DNA of 12,863 bases from NCBI GenBank assembly GCA_964575675.1, contig CAZNRY010000123.1, positions 1 to 12,863 on the forward strand, read 5' to 3'. The stretch is from CAZNRY01 sp964575675 (lineage in GTDB: Bacteria; Eisenbacteria; RBG-16-71-46; CAIMUX01; VGJL01). A program made the translations under genes and the position numbers. The notes below the pieces were generated by a model that saw only the letters and a program-made list of their open reading frames with translations, searched no databases and was not told the DNA's origin. Below are positions 5,369 through 11,389 of this stretch, piece by piece (positions within the stretch are counted from its first letter, which is position 1; each line of letters opens with the position of its first letter).

Positions 5369-7317
5369 CCCGCCTTGATTCTCCCCCAGGTGGTCCTTTC
5401 GGTCCGGACGGGGACGGCGCAGGGGTTCGGCTGGCACGTTGTCCACTCGGGGAACCAGACACTTGGAGCCTGGCACCCGGCGGCGGGCGTAACCGCGCAG
5501 TCGCCGGCCGGCGAGCAGCACGCCCCCATCTGGGTCGCGCACGGATTGTTAGGCAGGCACGCCGTGCCGGGCCCAACCCACTGGTCGTATTCCGGAGATC
5601 CCATGCACTGCTGCTCGGAAAGCATCTCGCAATGCCCGTCGAGGAAGCAGCAGGCGCCGATCGACGCTGCGCCCGGGCAATCGTTGGCGCCAGATGCGTA
5701 CCACCTCACGCAGCCGAACCGCGTGATCTCGTCCCAAAGCCTCGGGAAGGAATCGTCGAAGAATGCTGCGTATCCGATATTCGGGTTGATCGCGCTGCAG
5801 AGATAGGGGCCCGCGCTTCCGAGGAACTCATCGACCTTGAAGAAGTAGAACCGGAAGAGGGTGCTCCCGATCACGGGGGATCCGAAGACCACGGTGTTTC
5901 CCGCGCCGTTCGCGGGCCATCCGGCAGCAGGCGCCTCGACGGTCCCCGGAGGTCCGCACGGCGCGCGCCTCGTGCTCGCATCGAGGTTCCCCTCGTCGAG
6001 GGAGACGCCGAAGACCACTTGCGTGACCACAGGGCTCGCGGTCGGCTCGAACGCAGCGAGAAACCACACCACCGCTCCCGAGCTCTTGTCCGTCCGGGAG
6101 GTCGCTTCCTCACAGGTTGCCGGCTGGCCGAGCTCCGTCGTGCAGACGGTCGTCGACAGATAGTCGTAGCCATCGTTCGTGTGGACGATGATCGCACCGT
6201 CGGCATTCGGCCCAGGAATCGGTTGCGGACACGGATTGGGATTGCACGCGATTGACTCCCCATAATAGATCCCCGGCGGCAGGCAGCCCTCGCTGGTCGT
6301 CAACGTGCAGGTCCCGGCCGGAACGCAGCATGCCGCGACAGGCTGCGGGCAGTGATTCGGCAGACAGCTGGTCCACTCGTCATGCCAAACCCCCGGCGGC
6401 GGACAGTCGGGATGCGTCGAAATCACGCATCCCCCGGTGGAGAGATCGCAGCAGGCCCCAAGGGCGTTCGGACAAGGGTTCGGTTCACAGCCTAGCCAGT
6501 CGTCATGCCAGGTGCGCGGGGGGAGACAACTCGCATGCACGAGGATGATGCACGCCCCGGTCACGGGGTCGCAGCAGGCCCCCAGGGCGCCTGGACAAGG
6601 ATTCGGCAGGCAGTTCGCCCAATCGGCGTGCCAGATCCGCGGTGGCTGGCAGCTCGATTCCGCCGTGATCGTGCACAAGCCCCAGGCATCGCAGCAGGCT
6701 CCGACTGGCTGAGACTGCGGGCAGGTGTTGCCGCCATCCTGGTACCACTTCACGCACCCAAACCGGACGACGTCGTCCTGAGCGGGGGGAATGGAGTTGT
6801 CGAAGAACGCTGCGTAGCCCCCCAGCGGGTTGATCGCGCTGCACAGGTAGGGACCAGGCAGACCCGAGTACTCGTCAACCTTGAAGTAGTAGAACGGGAA
6901 GAGGGTCGATCCAGTAACCGCGGTCAAGAATCCGACCGAGTTGCCGACCCCATCTCCCGGCCAACCGGCATCCGGAATCTCGACGCTCCCCGAGGGGCCG
7001 CAGATGCCGTACCTCGTCGATGGATCGAGATTCGCCGCGTCGAGGGTCATTCCGAAGTAGACCGCCTGGACGACCGGACTCGCATCGGGCAAGAAGGAGG
7101 CCAGAAACCACACCACTGCGCCGGATGCCTTGTCGGTGCGGGTGATCGCATCGGCGCAGGTGGCCGGGACGCCGAGGGTTGTTGCACAAACGGTAGTCGA
7201 TAGGTAGTCGTAGGCGTCGTTCGTGTGAACGATGATGGCTCCATTCGAATTCGGACCGGCAGCCGCAGGCGCGACCGCGAGGCAGACTCCGCACAACACA
7301 AACAGGAATCGGGTCAT
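5359..7317 (-). CDS. Secreted Cys-rich repeat protein with a duplicated domain
   Basis: A 652-residue exported protein that I cannot assign to a named function. Signal peptide: residues 1-20, MTRFLF plus a hydrophobic core ending APAAA, with predicted cleavage before Gly21. Architecture seen: domain copy A1 (21-192); four six-Cys modules (about 206-365); domain copy A2 (369-540); two more modules (about 554-636); and the tail TTWGRIKAGYR (642-652). A1 and A2 align ungapped at +348, with about 117 of 172 positions identical by hand count. Modules follow the pattern GACC, then single Cys four times, with Trp residues and a PNPC end. The many paired cysteines imply an oxidising, extracytoplasmic location. 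Start ATG 7317 was chosen over an upstream in-frame codon at 7362 because AGGAGG lies 6 nt before it and the signal peptide begins there. It is probably a surface or extracellular structural or adhesive protein (inference). Confidence 0.85.
   Translation of the reverse strand: MTRFLFVLCGVCLAVAPAAAGPNSNGAIIVHTNDAYDYLSTTVCATTLGVPATCADAITRTDKASGAVVWFLASFLPDASPVVQAVYFGMTLDAANLDPSTRYGICGPSGSVEIPDAGWPGDGVGNSVGFLTAVTGSTLFPFYYFKVDEYSGLPGPYLCSAINPLGGYAAFFDNSIPPAQDDVVRFGCVKWYQDGGNTCPQSQPVGACCDAWGLCTITAESSCQPPRIWHADWANCLPNPCPGALGACCDPVTGACIILVHASCLPPRTWHDDWLGCEPNPCPNALGACCDLSTGGCVISTHPDCPPPGVWHDEWTSCLPNHCPQPVAACCVPAGTCTLTTSEGCLPPGIYYGESIACNPNPCPQPIPGPNADGAIIVHTNDGYDYLSTTVCTTELGQPATCEEATSRTDKSSGAVVWFLAAFEPTASPVVTQVVFGVSLDEGNLDASTRRAPCGPPGTVEAPAAGWPANGAGNTVVFGSPVIGSTLFRFYFFKVDEFLGSAGPYLCSAINPNIGYAAFFDDSFPRLWDEITRFGCVRWYASGANDCPGAASIGACCFLDGHCEMLSEQQCMGSPEYDQWVGPGTACLPNNPCATQMGACCSPAGDCAVTPAAGCQAPSVWFPEWTTCQPNPCAVPVRTERTTWGRIKAGYR
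5410..5658 (-). repeat. Cys-rich modules 5 and 6 of the secreted protein
   Basis: Two tandem modules (about residues 554-636) spaced 44 residues apart. Module 5 cysteines are 556, 557, 563, 571, 587 and 593, with a longer insertion (EYDQWVGPGTAC). Module 6 cysteines are 600, 601, 607, 615, 628 and 633. They follow domain copy A2. Confidence 0.8.
5698..6213 (-). repeat. Domain copy A2 in the secreted protein
   Basis: Residues 369-540, the second copy of the large domain, opening with GPNADGAIIVHTND. Its cysteines 392, 402, 454, 507 and 536, and linker Cys547, lie exactly 348 residues after those of copy A1. Confidence 0.85.
6223..6702 (-). repeat. Cys-rich modules 1 to 4 of the secreted protein
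   Basis: Four tandem modules of 40-41 residues, about 120-123 bp each, beginning at the CC pairs 208/209, 248/249, 289/290 and 330/331. Each has six cysteines. Modules 1 to 3 share PP..WH..W..C and a PNPCP- or PNHCP-type end. Module 4 has lost the tryptophans. DNA similarity among modules 1 to 3 is visible by eye. Confidence 0.85.
6742..7257 (-). repeat. Domain copy A1 in the secreted protein
   Basis: Residues 21-192, the first copy of the large domain, immediately after the signal peptide and opening with GPNSNGAIIVHTND. Cysteines are at 44, 54, 106, 159 and 188, followed by linker Cys199. Confidence 0.85.
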
Positions 7318-7323
7318 ACCGAA

Positions 7324-7329
7324 CCTCCT
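7324..7329 (-). promoter_or_regulatory. Ribosome binding site deciding the secreted-protein start
   Basis: AGGAGG on the minus strand lies 6 nt before ATG 7317. It excludes the longer frame from 7362, whose extra 15 residues would bury the signal peptide. Confidence 0.8.
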
Positions 7330-7374
7330 ACGGTCACATGGACGAACGCGCGCGCCCGGCATCCAAGCAACGGA

Positions 7375-7402
7375 ATTCTACGCTCCGACCCGGCGGCGGC
7401 AA
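7375..7402 (-). promoter_or_regulatory. Candidate promoter for the secreted protein
   Basis: On the minus strand TAGAAT (complement of 7375-7380, 5/6) lies 16 nt from TTGCCG (complement of 7397-7402, 4/6). Predicted transcription start is near 7368, with a leader of about 50 nt. It is divergent from the candidate gdhA promoter about 100 bp away. Confidence 0.4.
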
Positions 7403-7477
7403 AGTGAATTCCCCAGCGCCCTGTCGACAGAAGATCTACTGGCGTCGCAGAGATGGGGCCATTCATGAAGAGGGTCT

Positions 7478-7506
7478 TTCCGAAACCACGATCCTCGGCT
7501 TAGAAT
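7478..7506 (+). promoter_or_regulatory. Candidate promoter for gdhA
   Basis: TAGAAT at 7501-7506 (5/6) is preceded at 17 nt by a poor TTCCGA at 7478-7483. It gives a leader of about 59 nt before ATG 7572 and places the upstream in-frame codons from 7338 largely outside the message. Confidence 0.33.
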
Positions 7507-7571
7507 CGCCCTCTGGCGACACAGAGCGGGAATATCACCGGGCCCGGGCCCGTCTTGGAGGTGGAGATTCC

Positions 7572-8846
7572 ATGCGAGGGACTTTCGACTCGACGTCGGC
7601 ATTCGAGAACGCGCTGCGCCAGTTCGACCGCGCGGCAACGATCCTGAAGCTCACGAAAAACCAGATCGCCGTGGTCAAGGAACCGCGGCGCGTGACCGAA
7701 GTGAGGCTCCCCGTCAAGATGGACGACGGGAGCATCGAGATCTTCACCGGCTACCGCGTCCAGCACAACATCGCCCGCGGGCCGGCCAAGGGCGGAGTGC
7801 GGTTCCATCCCAGCGTCACCTTGGATGAGGTCAAGGCCCTCGCCCTCTGGATGACCTACAAGTGCGCGGTCGTCAACATCCCGATGGGGGGCGGGAAGGG
7901 TGGTGTCATCGTCGATCCGAAGAAGCTCTCCCAGGCCGAACTGGAACGTCTCTGCCGGCGCTACTTCGCCGAGATGATCGATCTCTTCGGCGGGGACAAG
8001 GACATCCCCGCCCCGGATGTCAACACGGGGCCGCAAGTGATGGCCTGGTTCATGGACACCTACTCGATGCACCACCAGGGGTATCACCCCGAGGTCGTGA
8101 CCGGCAAACCGATCGAACTGGGCGGCAGCCAGGGGCGCGAGACGGCCACGGCCGACGGCGTCACGATCTGCATCCGCGAAGCGGCGCGTCACCTGAAGAT
8201 GGAGCTGGGCGGCGCCCGGGCAGCCGTCCAGGGCTTCGGAAACGTCGGCAGTTACACGGCCTTGAACCTGAGCCAGGACGGCTGCAAAGTCGTCGCGATC
8301 TCTGACGAGACAGGTAGCTACGTCTGCGAGGACGGGATCGATGTCAAGCGATTGCTCGCCTACTCCTCGACGCATCGGAACCTGTGCGGGATCGAGAAGG
8401 CCCACCGCGAGCTCACCTTCATCGACGACCCTTCGAAGATTCTCGAGTGGAATGTCGACATCCTCGTGCCGGCGGCGCTCGAAAACCAGATTCGCAAGGA
8501 AAACGCCGGGCTGGTCAAGGCGAAGCTGATCGCCGAGGGGGCCAACGGCCCGCTCACGACGGAGGCCGATGACATCCTCGAGAAGCAGGGGGTCTTCGTG
8601 ATTCCCGACATCCTCTGCAACGCCGGCGGCGTGAGCGTCTCCTACCTCGAATGGGTGCAGAATCGGATGGGGTACGCGTGGTCGGCCCGAAGAGTCTATC
8701 AAGACCTCGAAGAGATCATGACCTCGGCCTTCCGCACGGTCCTCGAGACCAGCATCGAGTACAACGTGAACCTGCGCGTCGCCGCGTTCATCGTGGCGAT
8801 CAAGCGGGTCACGCAGGCGGCGGAGTTGCGCGGGCTGTACGCGTAG
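7572..8846 (+). CDS. gdhA: Glutamate dehydrogenase (hexameric Glu/Leu/Phe/Val dehydrogenase family)
   Basis: Cytosolic enzyme interconverting glutamate and 2-oxoglutarate plus ammonia with NAD(P). The product is 424 residues, normal for hexameric GDH. Seen in the N-terminal substrate domain: GPAKGGVRFHP with Lys73; WMTYKCA with Lys97; PMGGGKGG with catalytic Lys109; and APDVNTG with Asp149. In the Rossmann domain: GFGNVG at 221-226 and Asp245 at the end of strand 2 (AISDETG), consistent with NAD(H) preference though not decisive. NAGGVSVSYLEWVQN at 350-364 carries the Ser357 expected in glutamate-specific enzymes. GRETATADGV (188-197) has Ala194 where the family normally has Gly. ATG 7572 was chosen because GGAGGTGGAG precedes it and the 78 in-frame residues upstream have no family counterpart. 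It is divergent from the secreted-protein gene. Confidence 0.94.
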   Translation: MRGTFDSTSAFENALRQFDRAATILKLTKNQIAVVKEPRRVTEVRLPVKMDDGSIEIFTGYRVQHNIARGPAKGGVRFHPSVTLDEVKALALWMTYKCAVVNIPMGGGKGGVIVDPKKLSQAELERLCRRYFAEMIDLFGGDKDIPAPDVNTGPQVMAWFMDTYSMHHQGYHPEVVTGKPIELGGSQGRETATADGVTICIREAARHLKMELGGARAAVQGFGNVGSYTALNLSQDGCKVVAISDETGSYVCEDGIDVKRLLAYSSTHRNLCGIEKAHRELTFIDDPSKILEWNVDILVPAALENQIRKENAGLVKAKLIAEGANGPLTTEADDILEKQGVFVIPDILCNAGGVSVSYLEWVQNRMGYAWSARRVYQDLEEIMTSAFRTVLETSIEYNVNLRVAAFIVAIKRVTQAAELRGLYA

Positions 8847-8869
8847 TTCGAACTCGGCAGAGGACCGGT

Positions 8870-10021
8870 CTAGAAGCGCGGGTACCCCGGGATCGGCTGC
8901 CAGGCCCATTTGATCCAGATCCGCCGGTTCGGAAAGATCCCGGTCCGGTCGTCCGGCAGCACCCAGACCTTTCCGTAATGTCCGTCGGCCGTGTAGATGC
9001 CGTAGACCGCGTTCAGCTCAACTTCGATCTCCGTGCTCAGGGGCGGATTCTCCGGCGGGACCGGCGTGCTCCAGTCGCCGTCCATCCTCCAGAAACCGGT
9101 CACGCGCCCGATCCAAGCCTGATCCGCGTAGGAGAGGCGGCTCGGGCTCTTGAGCATGAGACCGCCCGGCCCGTCCAGGGAATCTCGCGTGCCGATGTAG
9201 AGATCGAACCGCTCCCTCATGGCCGGGTCGAGCGGCTCGATCTGTCCCCCGGGAATGTGCAGGCCGAAAGCCCCGCGCCGGCCCTTGACCTCGTAGAGCG
9301 GGCTCGTCTCGTTTGAGGCCGGATCGACCGCGAAGCCATCGAGGCGCACCGCCGAGGAGATCTCGGGGCCCGATGACGCCCGCTCGATAACCCCCTCGTA
9401 ATCCCTGCGCGATCGGACCTGGCAGTAGATCACGTTTCCCGGTTCGAGCGGCGAGACCCTCGAGGACATAAAGAGGATCGGCCCGTCCGTGATGCGATAG
9501 GGAAGAATCTCCGCCTCCGAGAGCCCGATCAAGCTTCGCGGGGCCGCAAAGACCTCGTAGCCGGTCCATCCATCCACCGTGCTGTCGGTCACCCCGGACC
9601 AGTTGAGGCTGATGACATTGATCCCATTCGAAAAGTCCAGCGTGTCGGGGGAGATCACGCGGGTGACGTCGACCTCGATCTCCGACGAGACCGTGTCCTC
9701 GAAATCCGTCGCCCAGACCCGGAGTGTTTGCACGCCCAGCGACGGCGGCGATTCCCATGTGACGACCGAGAGCTGGTGACCGGATGGGAAGTTGCCCGCG
9801 CTCGCCGACCAGCCGAACTTGAGGAAATCCTGGTCGACGTCGCGCGCGACGCAGACCGCCAGCACCTGCTGATCGGCGAGGACGCGCGTCGGCCGCACCG
9901 AGACGGATGTGATTTGAGGGGGATGGTTTTCGGCGCCGGGGATGCGACTCTCCGTATGCTTGTCGCAAGCCCCGAGGCCTAGGAGAACAAGAGCGCTGAT
10001 CCAAGGAACGTACCGCCGCAT
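8870..10021 (-). CDS. Lipoprotein with Ig/PKD-like and fibronectin-III-like domains
   Basis: A 383-residue predicted lipoprotein of unknown function. Seen: MRRYVPWISALVLLGLGAC, a positively charged start, hydrophobic core and lipobox L-G-A-Cys19, so Cys19 should be lipidated after signal peptidase II cleavage. Residues of about 31-120 look like an Ig or PKD-type beta sandwich (PPQITSVSV, RDVDQDFLKFGWSASAG, TLRVWATDFED). Residues of about 125-230 look like a fibronectin-III domain (ISLNWSGVTDSTVDGWTGYEVF, YCQVRSRRDYEG). The C-terminal third is Trp-rich, with no family I recognise. ATG 10021 was chosen over an in-frame codon at 10072 because the signal peptide starts there and AAGGG precedes it by 7 nt. 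It is convergent with gdhA, with 23 bp between. It probably acts at the cell envelope; the partner is unknown. Confidence 0.82.
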   Translation of the reverse strand: MRRYVPWISALVLLGLGACDKHTESRIPGAENHPPQITSVSVRPTRVLADQQVLAVCVARDVDQDFLKFGWSASAGNFPSGHQLSVVTWESPPSLGVQTLRVWATDFEDTVSSEIEVDVTRVISPDTLDFSNGINVISLNWSGVTDSTVDGWTGYEVFAAPRSLIGLSEAEILPYRITDGPILFMSSRVSPLEPGNVIYCQVRSRRDYEGVIERASSGPEISSAVRLDGFAVDPASNETSPLYEVKGRRGAFGLHIPGGQIEPLDPAMRERFDLYIGTRDSLDGPGGLMLKSPSRLSYADQAWIGRVTGFWRMDGDWSTPVPPENPPLSTEIEVELNAVYGIYTADGHYGKVWVLPDDRTGIFPNRRIWIKWAWQPIPGYPRF

Positions 10022-10060
10022 ATGAGCACCCTTCGCACCCCGGCGCAGTCCCATGCGGCG

Positions 10061-10089
10061 AGTATGGGCCACTCCGGCCGCTTCGCCAA
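10061..10089 (-). promoter_or_regulatory. Candidate promoter for the lipoprotein
   Basis: On the minus strand CATACT (complement of 10061-10066, 4/6) and TTGGCG (complement of 10084-10089, 4/6) are 17 nt apart. Transcription would begin near 10054. The -35 element falls inside the inverted repeat at 10077-10094. Confidence 0.33.
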
Positions 10090-10094
10090 GCGGC
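10077..10094. promoter_or_regulatory. Inverted repeat overlapping the lipoprotein promoter
   Basis: A perfect 7-bp inverted repeat, GCCGCTT and AAGCGGC around a 4-nt CGCC spacer. On the plus strand it is followed by GCCTTTTG and on the minus strand by no U-tract, so it is a poor terminator for the cupin. Its overlap with the -35 element suggests a possible operator. Function is unproven. Confidence 0.3.
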
Positions 10095-10123
10095 GCCTTT
10101 TGTCGTGCGGACGCCCAGTGGGG

Positions 10124-10537
10124 CTAGGGGGACGGGCTCAGGAAGGTCGCGATCCCGGACCGCGACGAGAATCCCGTCGACGCCTCGGGGTGCTTCAGGA
10201 AGAGGTTCAGGGCGACGACCTGTCCCCTGCCCACGACGACGCGGGTCGCGTGACGGACCTGGGGGTTGATCGTGATCATCTGTCCCTGGCGGACCTCGAT
10301 CGTCTCCCCGGCGATCGTGAACTCGAGCGTTCCCTCTTCGACGATCGTGATCTGCTCTTGGGGGTGGAAGTGCTCCCGGAAATCGGAGCCTTCGCGGTAG
10401 ACGCATCGGACGACGGTGATCCGGTCGGTTGCGATGACCTGCTGATCGAGGTAGTTCTGGGCGTCCTGGGCTTCGAGATCCCGCCAGCTTCCCAGCGTGT
10501 AGCGGCCCGGGTAGGTGCGATTGCCGATTCGCGACAC
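10124..10537 (-). CDS. Single-domain cupin protein
   Basis: A 137-residue cytosolic protein with one cupin_2 beta-barrel. Seen: cupin motif 1 FREHFHPQEQITIVEEG at 53-69, giving candidate metal ligands His56 and His58, with Gln62 near the usual Glu position; and motif 2 GQMITINPQVRHATRV at 85-100, with His96 as the last ligand. A His-His-Gln-His set is known in some cupins such as the KdgF type, but the short protein gives no further clue to substrate. It may be a small-molecule isomerase, a dioxygenase-like protein or a sugar-binding sensor. Start GTG 10537 is supported by GGAGGAG 6 nt upstream. It lies 61 bp after the HAD gene on the same strand, separated from it by a strong stem-loop, and 102 bp before the lipoprotein gene. 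Confidence 0.85.
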   Translation of the reverse strand: MSRIGNRTYPGRYTLGSWRDLEAQDAQNYLDQQVIATDRITVVRCVYREGSDFREHFHPQEQITIVEEGTLEFTIAGETIEVRQGQMITINPQVRHATRVVVGRGQVVALNLFLKHPEASTGFSSRSGIATFLSPSP

Positions 10538-10573
10538 CGTTTGCTCCTCCGAACGGTTTGGGGTTCCAAGGCC

Positions 10574-10594
10574 TAGGGGAGATCCTCTCCCCTA
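10574..10594. terminator. Perfect stem-loop after the HAD gene; terminator-like or processing element
   Basis: TAGGGGAGA at 10574-10582 and TCTCCCCTA at 10586-10594 form a perfect 9-bp stem with a 3-nt loop. It starts 4 nt past the HAD stop codon. The minus-strand transcript continues with GGCCTTGG and has no U-tract, so it may be an inefficient terminator, an attenuator before the cupin, or an RNA-stabilising 3' structure. Confidence 0.45.
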
Positions 10595-10598
10595 CGAC

Positions 10599-11387
10599 CT
10601 ATCGGCCCACTGAGGAACGATCTGAAGGGGCGTCGCTACGCCTGCGGATCCGCTCGATCGCGGCGAGGAGGTCGGAGGGCCCGCGGGCCCACTCATCAGG
10701 GGTTTGCTCGGGGCCGGACGGCACGATCTTGCCTATGCTCTCGCGCAGCTGGCTCTCGTAGTAGAGGCGATCCATCTCTCCGGTGGGGATATGTCCCTTG
10801 GCCTCGTGGGGCATCTGGAAGAGGATCGTCCACATCCCCACCTGACGCGCCGGGGCGATGTCGTTGTCGGCCCGATCCCCAACCATGACCGCTTCGTCGG
10901 GTCGGCAACCTGCCTGGTCGAGGGCCCACAGGTAAAGATCTGGGGCAGGCTTTCTTATGCCGATAATCTCACTCACAGCATGAACCTTGATCAACTGGCC
11001 GAGCCCGATCCGATCGAGCGCCCCGACTACCTCACGGAGCTGATTGGCGACCACCCCGACGCTGTAGCGCCCCGCAAGTTGCCGGACGACTTCGTCCATT
11101 CCGGGGATGACGGCGTGGGTCGCCATGTAGTCGTTCCTGATCTTCGAGGCGCATCGAAGCATCAGCTTCCAATGCCCGTCCTCCCCAAGGTATTTCCGGC
11201 CCAGGACCTGCCAATGCTCCGGGCCGCGCCGTCGGATCATCTCCTCTCGCTCGGCCAGGAGACCGGGGAATGGGATCTGATAACCGGCGGCGCACATCGC
11301 CTGATGGAGCTCGCGATAGAGGAAGGCCATCGCCGGATCGTCGTTCATCAGCACATTGCCGATGTCGAGGAAAACCCAGCGAAGCAC
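10599..11387 (-). CDS. HAD superfamily hydrolase (HAD-IA type) with atypical motifs I and II
   Basis: A 262-residue haloacid-dehalogenase-like protein, probably a cytosolic phosphatase of unknown substrate. Seen: motif I FLDIGNVL with nucleophile Asp8, where Gly10 sits at the usual second Asp, as in YihX-type DLGN enzymes; a helical cap between about residues 18 and 90; motif II region VGVVANQ with Ala114 where Ser or Thr normally binds phosphate; motif III Lys146 in GIRKPAPDLY; and motif IV VGDRADNDI with Asp171 and Asp176. A C-terminal extension of about 60 residues follows the core. Start GTG 11387 is 2 nt after the nuoN stop. A much longer frame extends upstream to 11762 but only by overlapping nuoN. 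The tight spacing suggests co-transcription and coupling with nuoN, though no functional link to complex I is known to me. Confidence 0.85.
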   Translation of the reverse strand: MLRWVFLDIGNVLMNDDPAMAFLYRELHQAMCAAGYQIPFPGLLAEREEMIRRRGPEHWQVLGRKYLGEDGHWKLMLRCASKIRNDYMATHAVIPGMDEVVRQLAGRYSVGVVANQLREVVGALDRIGLGQLIKVHAVSEIIGIRKPAPDLYLWALDQAGCRPDEAVMVGDRADNDIAPARQVGMWTILFQMPHEAKGHIPTGEMDRLYYESQLRESIGKIVPSGPEQTPDEWARGPSDLLAAIERIRRRSDAPSDRSSVGR

Positions 11388-11389
11388 GG

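Noticed and set aside
6223..6702. Repeats of about 120 bp considered as a CRISPR array or DNA satellite
   Set aside because: They keep an open reading frame with conserved cysteines and have no short identical repeats with unique spacers, so they are protein-coding modules.
8847..8869. Gap between gdhA and the convergent lipoprotein gene checked for a terminator
   Set aside because: Only 23 bp, with no stem and no U-tract visible.
7500..8909. 469-residue minus-strand open frame opposite gdhA
   Set aside because: Long antisense frames across GDH genes are a known artefact of high-GC sequence. The translation shows no domain and overlaps a fully motif-supported enzyme.
9018..10406. 462-residue minus-strand frame spanning the cupin and lipoprotein region
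   Set aside because: It is a frame-shifted shadow, Arg/Gly/Pro-rich, and the two overlapping genes have clear motifs, starts and stops.
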